64,000 nucleotides of DNA from Ustilaginoidea virens (lineage: Eukaryota > Ascomycota > Sordariomycetes > Hypocreales > Clavicipitaceae). The stretch is from the NCBI RefSeq assembly GCF_000687475.1, contig NC_057320.1:310001-374000 (forward strand), in the 5' to 3' direction. Shown one piece after another: positions 12,701 through 23,810 of the stretch; position 1 is the first letter of the stretch, and the number at the start of each line of letters is the position of its first letter. The notes under the pieces were generated by a model, which was not told the DNA's origin, searched no databases, and worked only from the letters and a program-made list of their open reading frames with translations. Position numbers and translations under genes: made by a program.

Positions 12701-14728
12701 ATCTTTAACCTTATTAAGGTTAGGAAGGCCAGGGGTATTAGCACAGGTCTTTTTAAGTAGCTGAATACCTATATGCCCTAGCCGTACATGCCAAATGCCG
12801 GCTAATTGTAATAGCTTCTGATATTCTGTATCAGCTGCTATAGGGGCAGGAGTAGGGCTAGTAGCCACTACAGGATTTTCGCTAGTCGTAATAGCGGGAG
12901 AGTTGATAGTAGGGCTAGTAGCCTCTATAGGTTCCTTACTAGTCGCAGTAGTAGGAACGTCGCTAGTTGTAATAGCGGGCTGGTTAGTAGAAACAGGGGT
13001 AATAGTAGTATCCAGAGGATCACTATAATCAGCAGGGTTAGTAGGACTGGGAACCTCTACTACTATACTATTAGTAGTAGTATAATGACTACAAGGTTGA
13101 TGTAGCAGTGGTGTGTCTATTCCTTTCTGTGGAAGGAAAAAGCCGTATTTTTCAAAGTTAAAAATGCCGATGCATTTACGGCTTGCTGACCAAAGCTGAT
13201 TTTTAATTAATACCCCTTTAGCGGCATAGTGCTTTACACCGCTAATGATGTTAATATCCAAGGCAGGAATATATAGTGCATTTTTAAGCTCTATAATACC
13301 CCATTTGGTGGGATTAACGCCCTGTAGCACAGTAAATCGTGCTGTGCCCCAACCAGTGGGGGAAATAGGGCCACCACCAGTAGTAATTACAGGCTTATCA
13401 TCCTTCTCAAAATGGTGAAAAGTGGTGAAATGCTTCTTATCATTAACAATATGACAAGTGGAGCCTGTATCGTAAAGGAGGGCATCCTTAGGGGTCCTAC
13501 CGCCTGATTTAGCACTATAGCTTATATCAGTGGATATAGTGGAAGAAGAAGAGGAATAGGATATGTCAGAATTCTGGGTATTATAATTGCCTATGATAAA
13601 GGCCTCAACATCTTTAGAGTCCTGTTCCTTCTTCTTTTGCTGCTTCTTTTTCCTATTATTAGTAGAATTATTCTTGCTATTATTAGTAGAAGCGGTATTA
13701 GCAGACCCTTTCTTGGGGTCTTTAGAAGCCTTGAGCTGCTTGGGGTTATTATTAGCAGCTACCTTATTAGACCCTTTAGAACGCTGTTCTTCTAGTAGGT
13801 CAACCATAAAATACTGGAGGTTAAATTTGCTGCTGTTAATAACGCCCTGGGCGCTATAAGCCCTAATCATAGAACGTTGGCGTTCCGTCCAGCGGGTAAA
13901 TACCCCCTCTACAGCCCAAAGATACTGGTTAACTTGGTCGAAAGAGTCGATCTTAGAACCTAGGATTCTGAGGCGAGAAATATAGCTGTTAAATTCGCTA
14001 TTAAAAGCCTCCAATGTGCCCTTATAACCGGTGAATGTAAGAGTGTGAAAGGTAGGGTATAAGTGTGCCCGCTGTACTTCTGGTGAGTGGCAGTATTGGG
14101 CCACTAGCAAAAGGTAGGCTTCCTCTGGGTCATTACACCAGTCTATAGCCTCTGCAGCTTCTTCACCACAGCTATTCTTTAGCATTAGTAGTAGAAGTGC
14201 CTGCTCAGACTCATCAAAGTGCCTTGCTATAGAGGGGTCGTTGACAAAATTAGCTATTTTAAAGGCCCGAAGTTGTATAGTAAGGGCCTGCTTCCACTGG
14301 TCGAAATTATAAGGGCTTTTTAGCTTCTGGGACTCTTTAAAACGGTTGGCAGTCTTAGCTAATTCTTTGATAGCCCCATCACTAATTTGGTTGGTGATAG
14401 TTGTTGGTGGCGTTGTATAAATAGGCTCTTTACCCTTATATTTTATAGGGGTAGAAGGTTGGTCGATTTCCATAACGTCAGCTTCACTATCATCATCCTT
14501 AGTAGTAGTCGTCTTAGTGGAAGGTCCAGCTTCAGTGGCTTTAGTAGGCTTCTTATTAGTAGCCTGGGTAGCCTGGGTGTCGTTATTTTGCCTACTAACT
14601 AGGCCCTGTATAAGGTCAGTTAGTATATTCATCTGGGACTTCATATCGTCCATATCCAGCTGTAGTTGTGCATTAGTATCAACTTCAGTATCGGATTCAG
14701 GGACCTTATAGGATCCTGACTCTGCCAT
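9776..14728 (-). CDS. Copia-1 Gag-Pol polyprotein, one in-frame TGA
   Basis: A single frame from ATG 14728 (MAESGSYK) to 9776, broken only by TGA at 10420-10418. Copia-2 has TGG (Trp) at that position, so this is one nonsense change. Order: Gag (about 1-400; no CCHC zinc knuckle, a Lys/Asn-rich tail instead); protease with DTGSTCHIVND (about 419); HHCC zinc region (WHVRLGH ... CLACIQAKK, about 645-690); integrase D-D-E (GDTF, YDGGNE, NGLAERS; about 710-810); a linker with collagen-like GPA repeats (about 1020-1070); RT with YVDDCLLVG (about 1330); RNase H (YSDSDFAG, LEAESDA, YCDNQGS) after the stop. Intact catalytic motifs suggest a recently active copy. Whether readthrough occurs is unknown. 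An upstream TTG at 14737 is not a likely start. Confidence 0.9.
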
Positions 14729-15421
14729 AGTGGGCAAAAAGGATTTAAAAATCCGTTGAAAAATGGTGCCGATAGTTATAAGAACAGAGGAATAACTAGC
14801 TGAATAGCTAGCAAAATAGTCGAATAATATAAACGGTAACCGCAGAGTATAGCGGTAAGTCTTAGTATAAAAGCACAGATGCCGTAGGCGTTGTGCAAGT
14901 CTAGAATATAGCGTTAGTATTCAAGGTGCTTATATGGTGCCGTAATATAAAGGTGCCGTAAGTGCCGTAGGTGCCGTAGGTGCCGTGGGTGCTATAGGTG
15001 CCGTAATATAAAAGGTGCCGTAAGTGCCGTACCAAAAGTGCTATAAGTGGAAGAGTATAACAAGTACCGTATAGTGCAGTGGGTGTCGTGCACTAGGTGC
15101 AAAAGTGTTATACAGTGGTATAGTGTGATAAATATCACACTATAAAGTCCGTAGGTGCCGTAGGTTACTCCGAAAATAACGTAAGGTTACGCTAAAAGTG
15201 CCGTGAGGTTACACCGTAAGTTACCGTGGGGGTACGCCGTTGATTGCCGCAGGGTAATACCGTAGGTAATAGAGGGTAAGCCAAAGGTGATAATAGGTAA
15301 GCCAAAGGTAATAAGGGTAAGCCAAAGGTGCCAAAGGATAAGCTATATTAGTAGTACTAATAAGCAAAAGAGACCAAGGGTTGAACACAAAAAGGTAGGG
15401 TAAAAACAAAGAAGTAAAAAC
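14729..15421 (-). other. Copia-1 5' leader with GTGCCGTAG repeats
   Basis: A 690-bp untranslated leader between primer site and Gag start. It contains a degenerate array of GTGCCGTAG-type units (plus-strand view, about 14930-15240) and a GGTAAGCCAAAGGT repeat at about 15272-15345. No ORF is supported here. Confidence 0.65.
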
Positions 15422-15435
15422 CCGGGCTCATAACC
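15422..15435 (-). promoter_or_regulatory. Copia-1 primer binding site (initiator-Met tRNA anticodon arm)
   Basis: The minus strand reads GGTTATGAGCCCGG directly after the 5' LTR. It is the perfect complement of CCGGGCUCAUAACC, the anticodon stem-loop of fungal initiator tRNA-Met. An internal match of this kind means priming by a half-tRNA, as known for Drosophila copia and yeast Ty5. Confidence 0.85.
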
Positions 15436-15534
15436 TATTGCAATTCTAAAGGTCACTATAAAGCAAAGCCTTACTAGCTAGCTAGATGGCACAAGACTGT
15501 CTGCGACCTGTGACTTAATCTTAGTATAAATACT
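15436..15534 (-). repeat. Copia-1 5' LTR, first 99 bp (inner end)
   Basis: Matches 8884-8982 of the other LTR and is interrupted at ATACT by Copia-2. The sequence resumes at 23127. Confidence 0.92.
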
Positions 15535-16249
15535 TGTTGAAATCAGCGCCTTTTTAGCTGTATTTTGGTACTGGTCTCGCTACCGTACGATGTCTCTACG
15601 TTGAGATATCGCGGTGGCTATACCAGGCGCTATGGTGGGGCACAGCGCCCCACAACGCCGATTACAGTGGGCCGCAGCGCCGGTCACGGCACCGGCACAG
15701 CGCCCCACAGCCGGCCACAGCGGCCGGTCACAGCGGGCCACAGGGCCCACAACAGGCGGCGCATTTCTACGGGATTACCAAATGGGCAAACCTTGCTAAT
15801 ACCAGCACTTTCGGCCTTCTACATACAGTCACCCGCTACACCGGTCATTTACGGCAGACCGATATAGGGCTTCCGGCCCGTACGGCAGGCTGTTATAGGG
15901 CATCCGGCACACCGCTATAAGCCACTGGGCTTGGTTGGGTAGGCATTGGGTAGGATATTGGGCACAGTTGGGCAGACCGACTTTTCGTCGGGTTTTTCGC
16001 TATTTTTGCGGTTTTTCATTATTTTCAACCACTTTTTTAAGATGGTAGAAATATGCCCAAAATTCCCTCTTTCTAGCTAGAATAGTCACCAACAATTAGA
16101 ATCAGATTTCCCTGACATCTTTGCTCTGGTCAACCTCGTGTGTGCGTTTTTAATCTTTAACCAGCTTGTTTTATTCTGCAACGCTTTGTACGCCACTGTC
16201 GGTACTTAGTATATTTTCCAACAGTGTTCTAAGTCACCATTTTGCAATA
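15535..16249 (+). repeat. Copia-2 5' LTR (715 bp)
   Basis: TGTTGAAATCAGCGCC to TTTGCAATA; the terminal CA has become TA here but is intact in the right copy. The central 15640-15770 part is GC-rich and made of CCGGTCACAGCGGGCC-like units. A 100-codon open frame recurs in both LTRs but is simply LTR sequence. Confidence 0.92.
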
Positions 16250-16263
16250 GGTTATAAGCCCGG
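16250..16263 (+). promoter_or_regulatory. Copia-2 primer binding site
   Basis: GGTTATAAGCCCGG directly after the 5' LTR. It is the same initiator-Met anticodon-arm complement as in Copia-1 with one G-to-A change. Confidence 0.8.
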
Positions 16264-16591
16264 TGTCTTAAGACTTCCAGCTTAAGACTTTTTTACGCTA
16301 ACTTAGGATTTTAACGCATTTGGCAGCTAACCTTCCAGAAATCTACTAATAAGGGACTAATCATCCCAGATTTAGGAACCTAGCTACCACACCAAGCTAC
16401 AACATATCCTTTTTGCAATAGGATTTTCTAAGGTTATTCCTTAATGTAGCTTTCTTCTAGATTTTTTTTTATCTAGATTTTCAGTCTTGATTTTCTTCGC
16501 ATTTTTAAGACTTTCCGGCACCTTTTCTCTTCCTATAATGGCCAGTTAGAACGTTCCTACCGCTAATAACCCAGGCTACCAAGTCCTTAAT

Positions 16592-19500
16592 ATGGCAGAG
16601 GTAGAAGAATCTAATAATAACCAGGAAATTGCCTAGCTTAGGGAAGACCAATAGGAAATAAGAAAAGAATTCAGTTATAAATTTAATCGAATGAACTCTA
16701 AAATCGATTTTTTGGCTAATAAGGTGGGCACCTTAGTGGACAGACTAATCAAGCCTACTGCTAGCCCACTATCCTAGGATATAATAGATATGGATACCTT
16801 CCAAACCCCTGTAGGTAAAGGAAATAACCTACTATTACTACCTAAAGCCTAGCAATAACCCCTGCCGGTTCTATCCAGTATTAGCAGCTAAGTCAGCGCT
16901 ATAGCTATCAAGGAACTAGCTAAAACAGCCAATAGATTCCAGGAATCCCAAAAGCTAAGGGGGGCATCTAACTTCGACTAATAGAAACAGGCCCTTATGA
17001 TTCAACTTAGGGCACTTAATATCGCTAAATTTATCGAAGATCTTTCTATTGCTAGCAAATTTAACGACTCAGAGTAAGCATTTTTACTATTACTTATTAA
17101 GAATAGTTATACAGAAGGACTAGCTGCCGCTATCAACTAGTGCACTGACCTAGAGTTAGCCTTTACGTTACTTACTAAATAGTATTCTCACTCATTAGAC
17201 GTATAGCGGACCCACCTATACCCTGCCTTCCATCAATTAAATTTTATAGGCTATAAGGGTACCTTAGAATCTTTTAATGCCTCCTTTAATAGCTACCTAT
17301 CTAGGCTGCAAATTTTAGGCTCCTATATACAACCTTTCGACCAAATCAGCCAATATTTACATACTGTAGAAGGGGTCTTTTTTTAGTGGGCAGAACGGCA
17401 CTGTATAATGATGAGAATCGCCTATACTCAGGGAAATACATCAAATATTAATCTGCAATTTTATATAGTTGATTTACTGGAAGAATAACGCATTAAAGGA
17501 TTATTAGTAGTAAGGGCTACTACCTACCTCGCAAAGGTTAAGGGTGCCGCTACTAATAACAGTAGCAAGCCAGCTAGTAATAACACTAGTAAGGGTGGTA
17601 AAAATACTACTACTAATACCAACAAAAAGAAACAGGGGTCTTCTTCTACCTAACAATAAGGGTCTTCTTCAGCCATATAAGGCAAGCCGGAAAATAAAAA
17701 GAAGAAAGAAAAGAAAGATTCAGCTAATAAAGTAGATACCCCACAAAAGACCGACGAAAAGGAAAAAACTGTTGATTCCTTCGTACTAGGGAATTATAAT
17801 ACTCTAAGTCTTACACCTAGTGAGATAGCCTATTCTTCCTTCTAGGACCGCGAATATATGCAATTTCTAGCTACTAGCTATAGTGCACAATCCGGTGGGA
17901 AAACGCTAATAGATTCTTTGCTCTACAATACTAGTTCTACGGTGCATATCATCAACGATAAAAAGCATTTTACCTACTTCCAATACTATACCGGAAACAG
18001 ACCAGTTATTAGCATAGGTGGTAGCCTAATCAAGCCCAGTGGGTAGGGCATAGCGCGTTTTACTGTGCTATAGGCTACCAACCTACCTTAGTGGGGCACC
18101 TTAGAGCTAACCAACGCCCTCTTCATACCAGCTTTTAATATTAATATCTTTAGCGGCGTTAAATACTATCTGAATCGTGGCAGTATTTAGGGCTAAAGCC
18201 TAGTTAATAGTAATAATAAGTGCATTAGGCTTTTTAATTTTAAGAAGTATGGCTTCTTTTTACAACAAAAAGGGGTAGATTCGCCGTTTTTACACTATAC
18301 CAGCTAACCGGTTTTATATAGTATCTCGGTCGAATTACCTACCCTAGCCAACCTAGAAGAATACAAGGAATATCCCCTATTAGAGGATTTACCTACCCTA
18401 CCAGCTGACTCGGACTATCCACTAGCTAATTCTTAAGCTAATCTACTAGCTAATTCGCAAGCTACCCCACTAGCTAGTCCTGGTTTTTCGGTGGTACCAA
18501 TAGAGGCTGCTATTCCCATCAGCCTAACCACCACAGAGGGCCCTAGTCACCCTCGATCTAGCCCTAGCAGCTGATACTGAGTATCAAAAGCTGCTATTAC
18601 TAGCCGGACTTTAGCATATCCGGCTTAGGCATATCGGAATCCAACTTCTAAAGAAAACCTGTGCATCAACCATAGGGTTACCTAATCTTAGTAAGGTAAA
18701 GGATTCTGATTTCAACTGTATCGCCTATAAAAGGGCAAAGTCAGTTCGGCGTTTTACATCAGGGGCTATACTAGACCCTATGCATTGTTTGGATATTATA
18801 GAGGGCGATATCTTCCAAATTAACCCTCTACTATATAATAAACGCCCTATTTGCCTTATCTTAGTTGACCGGAAATCATACTTCTGTTAGGTGCATTTAC
18901 TACCCAATAAGGAAGGGCCCACGGTATTCCCAGTATTACAGGGGTTCTTCTAAGGTCTTCGGAATCGCTATAGTAAATCAGCTGTTGAATTCTACTATAA
19001 TAGTGGCAAGGAAATTAACGATGTTATTACAGCCTGGCTAGCTCTTAAGGGCATAGATTTTTTAACCTCTTCCCTTTATATTTATAAGCAAAATAGGTTA
19101 GTAGAACGCTCTATATGGGTTATCGTTGACCGACTTAGAGCTACTATGCTTTAGTCTCGGTTACCTTCTTACCTTTGGTCTGCAGTAATTCTTAGTATTA
19201 CTACCTTAATAAATCTAATAGTAGTTATAAACCGTTCCTTGTTACCTTTCGAGGAATTAAAGAAGGACTTTCTGGAAATTACGCACTACCACCTACCCGA
19301 CCTTACTAGCTTTAGGGCTATTAATGCGGCTGTAGAGGTGCTAATCCCTCTAGAAAAACGGGTCATCAGCCACAAGCTGGCCCCCCGGACCGAGTCAGGT
19401 AGGTTACTAGCTACGCTAGGTAATGGCACCTACCTCGTCTATATCCCATATCGCCGGGTCGTCACCAAGACCTCTTTCATTACTTTCACCTACCAAAATG

Positions 19501-22319
19501 AAGGTATAGGCCCTATTTCAAGTGGCCTAGAGGGCACCTTTGATTTCCAACCGCCTTCTAATTTAGAGGGGGTAAATATCGACCAAATTGCTCTAGAAGA
19601 GCCTATCTGGAAGTCGCCTCGCCTAGATATGCCTATTTCGTCTAAGACCGACGGTATGGGCCTAGTCGAAGGCATAGGCCTACCACAGGCCATGGATCCA
19701 ATACAGCCCACGGGCCCACCACAACCAATAGGCCTAATACAGCATACGGATCCACCACAATCAGCGGGCCTACCACAACTAATGGGCCTGCCACAACCAG
19801 TGGGCCTACCACAAATTGGCCCGCCACAGCACTCTGCAATATTTCCTAGCAATTCGCCGTCTTTCGATTCCAAATCGCTTCAGCCTAACTCAGCTTTTCA
19901 GCTTAGGCAAGACGGTCCTTTTTCACCGGCTAAGGAATTTGCGCCTTTTTCCTATACAAAAAGGCTGCAAATGCTAGGAAATGTAGAAAGTTCTCGTCAT
20001 TAGGAATCTCAATCTCAGAGATTTTCCGAATCCGCCACAAAAGTGGGTATGACCCACATAAGTGAAAATTCTGACTTGCCCTATATAACAAATTTTCAAT
20101 GGTCCGAATCTTAAAGCCCTATACATACTGATTTTCTGCGACTTTCCGACACAATAGATTCTGCCTTTTCGCCCGGCTTCCTAGTAAATGCAGCATTTCG
20201 CTATAGTAAAACGCTGCCTATACTAGAATATCTGAAATTCGAGAGTCTAGATATCGCCTTAAATAAGAGATTATGGGAGAAAATATTTCGAGTATTAGAA
20301 AAAGTGCCTATTCAGCTATACTAGGTTAGGGCTACTAAGGGTAGAATTCGAGGAAGAATGTAGCCACGGATACGAGACGTGCAAGGTATCCTAGGTTATG
20401 GATACTATAGGTTACTTTTGGACCTATAGGCTGACTAACAGCCTAACCTATAGACTGACCAATAGTCTGACTAATAGTCTGACCTATAGACTGACTAATG
20501 AGGTGCTTTCCTACCCACCTAGCCGAAAAACGACTAGATTTTCGGATACCTAGGCAGCCCCCCAGAGGCTCCCATATAGGATTTCCCCCCTTCCTATGCT
20601 TTTTACCAGCAAATATACGATATTTGCTGTGCAATAAAGATTAAGGCTGCAAAACGGGCCCTAGAAGGTATGCCTAATAGCTGGAAGGAAGTCTTATATA
20701 GTCTATAAAAGGATAGCTAGGTTAAGGCCTTATTTTCGGAATTCGAGCAATTAATCGATTTAAATATCTTCTAATTTATTCCTAAGACTAATATTCCTAC
20801 TAGTAGGAAAATATTGTATAACCGGCCTATTTTTCGCATTAAGAAAGATGCGAATAATAACCCGGTTAAATATAAGGCACGATTAGTTATCAAAGGCTTT
20901 ATGCAGGTATCTGGGCAAGACTTTACGGAGACCTATGCCTCTACTTCGATCCCACTAATATGGAGGATTATCCTTGCTCTTGCTACTGCAAACAACTGGG
21001 AAATAGAGCAGATCGACTTTATTAGTGCCTTTCTAAATAGTGAACTACTGGAGATGATTTATATAGAGATTCCAGCTGGTTTTCTAGAATTTGCAGAAAG
21101 CCTACTCTCACCTAATCCAGCCTTTTGGTCTGACTAGCAGCATCATCGACTTCTAGCCTTGCTTATTAAGGTTGGATATAACCCCTCTATATCATAAGTT
21201 ATACTATTAAAGAAAGCCTTGTATGGGCTAAAACAAGGCCCTCGCGAGTGGCAGTTACGGTTAAAAGACCTTCTAGTATAAGAGGGTTTTAAGCCATTAC
21301 TTTTTAATGCTATCGTCTTTTATAATAAAGGAACGTATACTTTTATTGTGACCTATATGGATGACTATTTAATTGTCGGTCCGGACCTTAGCTATATTGA
21401 CCAGCTTAAGGCCAAGTTCCATAAGGTTTATGCCATAGAAGACCGAGGACCTACCTCCTTCTTTCTAGGAGTGCAAATTATTAGGGATAGAAAAAAGGGC
21501 CTATTATAGCTGCATTAATCGCAATTTATTGCGGAAGTCCTTAAGAAATTTAACCTTAAGGACGCACAACCGCATCTAATCCTACTATAGCCCGGTATAC
21601 TCGCTAAGTCTAAGGCTAATAATACGCCGCTAGATGCTAGTAATCAACACTTATTCTAGCAGCTGGTAGGGACATCGATGTGGTTGATAATGATATCAAG
21701 ACCTGACCTTGCCTTTCCAACGCAATACCTATCACGATATATGCAACAGGCTTCTACTACACAGCTTAATACTACTAAGGGCGCTTTTCGCTACTTAGCT
21801 GGTACAGCAAATACAGCCATTTATTACCGAGCCGCTAAAGCTACCGTAGTATTAGCTGCATTTTCTAATAGCGATTTTGCTGGTTATCGCCTTACTTCTA
21901 AGTCTACTAGTAGTTATCTTACTACTTTAAATGGTAGGCCTATTAGCTGGAGGTTAAAACGGTCTTCGACTGTGGTTTTATTAACGCTTGAAGCCGAGTC
22001 TAATGTAATGCTTAAGGCGCTTCGCGAAGTGGAATAAATATCTAATTTGTTTAAAGAAATCCAGGTCGATATTCAACGCCCGATACCACTATACTGCGAT
22101 AACCAAGGGTCTATTTCTAATGCAAATGACCCAAATCAGCATGCCCGCACTAAGCATACCTTGCTTAAATTCCGGTATATATATGAGAAGGCCCACGGTG
22201 GCCTAATAAAAATATCTTATTTACCCACGATAGATATGCCTGCGGATGGACTCACCAAACCACTTCCAAGCCCGAAATTCCCCATATTTCGGCAGCTATT
22301 AGGGCTGCAATCCCTATAG
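16592..22319 (+). pseudogene. Copia-2 Gag-Pol relic
   Basis: A relic frame starts MAEVEESNNNQE at 16592 and ends MPADGLTKPLP...GLQSL at 22319. It is co-linear with Copia-1: Gag, protease (YNTSSTVHIIND, the Asp of DTG already lost), integrase, a GPPQP/GLPQP-repeat linker (about 19690-19830), RT (YMDDYLIVG near 21357) and RNase H. Dozens of stops occur, for example TAG for Trp in IN*CTD (Copia-1 IDWCND) and TAG for Gln in V*RTHLYP (Copia-1 VQRAHLYP), as expected from RIP at CpA. Some segments stay open for 90-250 codons, e.g. 19239-20003, 21678-22037 and 22047-22319. Confidence 0.88.
20359..20636 (+). repeat. Solo LTR-like insertion in Copia-2 pol (278 bp)
   Basis: Starts TGTAGCCACGG and ends GTGCAATA, flanked by AAGAA (20354-20358) and AAGAT (20637-20641), a 4/5 TSD. 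Deleting it with one TSD copy rejoins GRI to KAAKRALEGMPNSWKEV in one frame, matching the Copia-1 region before NSWKDV. It contains tandem ACTGACTAATAGTCTG-like units (20437-20500). Its LTR family is not otherwise present in this window. Strand is a guess. Confidence 0.7.
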
Positions 22320-22394
22320 CATCATCATCTTTTTTTTCTGATTTTTTACAGGGTTTCTTTCTTTTATTCTAACGCTAGGATTAGCCATATTGCC

Positions 22395-22406
22395 AATCAG
22401 AGGGGG
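22395..22406 (+). promoter_or_regulatory. Copia-2 polypurine tract
   Basis: AATCAGAGGGGG immediately before the 3' LTR; identical to Copia-1. Confidence 0.85.
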
Positions 22407-23121
22407 TGTTGAAATCAGCGCCTTTTTAGCTGTATTTTGGTATTGGTCTCGCTACCGTACGATGTCTCTACGTTGAGATATCGCGGTGGCTATACTAGGC
22501 GCTATGGTGGGGCACAGCGCCCCACAACGCCGATTACAGTGGGCCGCAGCGCCGGTCACGGCACCGGCACAGCGCCCCACAGCCGGCCACAGCGGCCGGT
22601 CACAGCGGGCCACAGGGCCCACAACAGGCGGCGCATTTCTACGGGATTACCAAATGGGCAAACCTTGCTAATACCAGCACTTTCGGCCTTCTACATACAG
22701 TCACCCGCTACACCGGTCATTTACGGCAGACCGATATAGGGCTTCCGGCCCGTACGGCAGGCTGTTATAGGGCATCCGGCACACCGCTATAAGCCACTGG
22801 GCTTGGTTGGGTAGGCATTGGGTAGGATATTGGGTACGGTTGGGCAGACCGACTTTTCGTCGGGTTTTTCGCTATTTTTGCGGTTTTTCATTATTTTCAA
22901 CCACTTTTTCAAGATGGTAGAAATATGCCCAAAATTCCCTCTTTCTAGCTAGAATAGTCACCAACAATTAGAATCAGATTTCCCTGACATCTTTGCTCTG
23001 GTCAACCTCGTGTGTGCGTTTTTAATCTTTAACCAGCTTGTTTTATTCTGCAACGCCTTGTACGCCACTGTCGGTACTTAGTATACTTTCCAACAGTGTT
23101 CTAAGTCACCATTTTGCAACA
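22407..23121 (+). repeat. Copia-2 3' LTR (715 bp)
   Basis: Nearly identical to 15535-16249; ends TTGCAACA. TSD ATACT follows at 23122-23126. Confidence 0.92.
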
Positions 23122-23126
23122 ATACT

Positions 23127-23805
23127 AGATTCTTCACTAAGTCCTAAGACTATACAAGTGCTATAAAGCGAGGCAAGTGTAAAGGCAAGGCAAATATAAG
23201 ATAACCAGAATAACGCAGGGAAGGTGGGAGTTAAGAGGCATGTAGTGCATTAACAGGTTCGATTGTGCTGCCCTTCTACTATCTAGAAAGAAGGGGGAAA
23301 GCTATCCTATATATACACGAAGAAGGGGTGGGCCCAGGCATCCAAGGTAGCCAGTAAGAAAGCTCCCCGTAATGCTCGCTTTGCCACGTATATAATACGT
23401 CAGCAGCCCCACTATATCGGGCCTTTTCAACCACCCTAACCACCGCACTAGTAACTAGTCACCGCACTAGTAACTAGCCACCACGCTAGTGACTAACCAC
23501 CACACTAGTGGACTAGCCACCACGCTAGTAGGCCACCACGCTAATTTAGCAATGCCACACCACGCTAGTAGGCCGCCACCACGCTAGTAGGCAACCACGC
23601 TAATTTAGCAATGCCACACCTTTTCAACAAGGCCTACCTTACTTGATATACAGTAATAATCCACTGAAAATCCTTAAGGTAAAAGGCAAAAGCCTAAGGT
23701 TAGTAAGACTACCGTAAGTCTAAGAGGCGGTATAAGGGCCAGAAGGTCAGTAGGCCAGTAGGGCATTAGGCCAGCAGCCTAGTAGACTACTATAGGATTT
23801 TAACA
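23127..23805 (-). repeat. Copia-1 5' LTR, remaining 679 bp
   Basis: Continues the Copia-1 LTR after the Copia-2 insertion and ends TTTTAACA at 23805, followed by the Copia-1 TSD TTTAT. Carries the CCACCACGCTAGTA minisatellite (about 23434-23620). Confidence 0.92.
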
Positions 23806-23810
23806 TTTAT

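Larger units (their letters stand above)
15535..23121 (+). mobile_element. Copia-2: Ty1/copia element inside the Copia-1 5' LTR
   Basis: Two 715-bp LTRs (15535-16249 and 22407-23121), TSD ATACT at 15530-15534 and 23122-23126, total 7,587 bp, plus orientation. The LTRs differ at about seven positions, all transitions, and are dense in CpA (15640-15770). The interior has many TAG/TAA codons where Copia-1 has Gln or Trp. Pol relics include protease, integrase, RT and RNase H blocks. It is non-autonomous or dead. A solo LTR (20359-20636) interrupts its pol. Confidence 0.93.
8884..23805 (-). mobile_element. Copia-1: nearly intact Ty1/copia retrotransposon, split by Copia-2
   Basis: The 778-bp LTRs are 8884-9661 (3' LTR) and 15436-15534 joined to 23127-23805 (5' LTR, 99+679 = 778 bp). 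The TSD is TTTAT at 8879-8883 and 23806-23810. Order on the minus strand: 5' LTR, primer site (15435-15422), leader, Gag-Pol (14728-9776), polypurine tract (9673-9662), 3' LTR. Without Copia-2 and its TSD copy it is about 7.3 kb. The LTRs differ at only about four positions, so the insertion is recent compared with the Gypsy elements. It sits inside Gypsy-A. Confidence 0.93.

Noticed and set aside
15422..15435. Possible tRNA gene fragment
   Set aside because: Only the anticodon arm matches and it abuts an LTR; it is a primer binding site.
15565..15867. 100-codon frame, repeated at 22437-22739
   Set aside because: It lies wholly inside the two Copia-2 LTRs; its conservation is explained by LTR identity.
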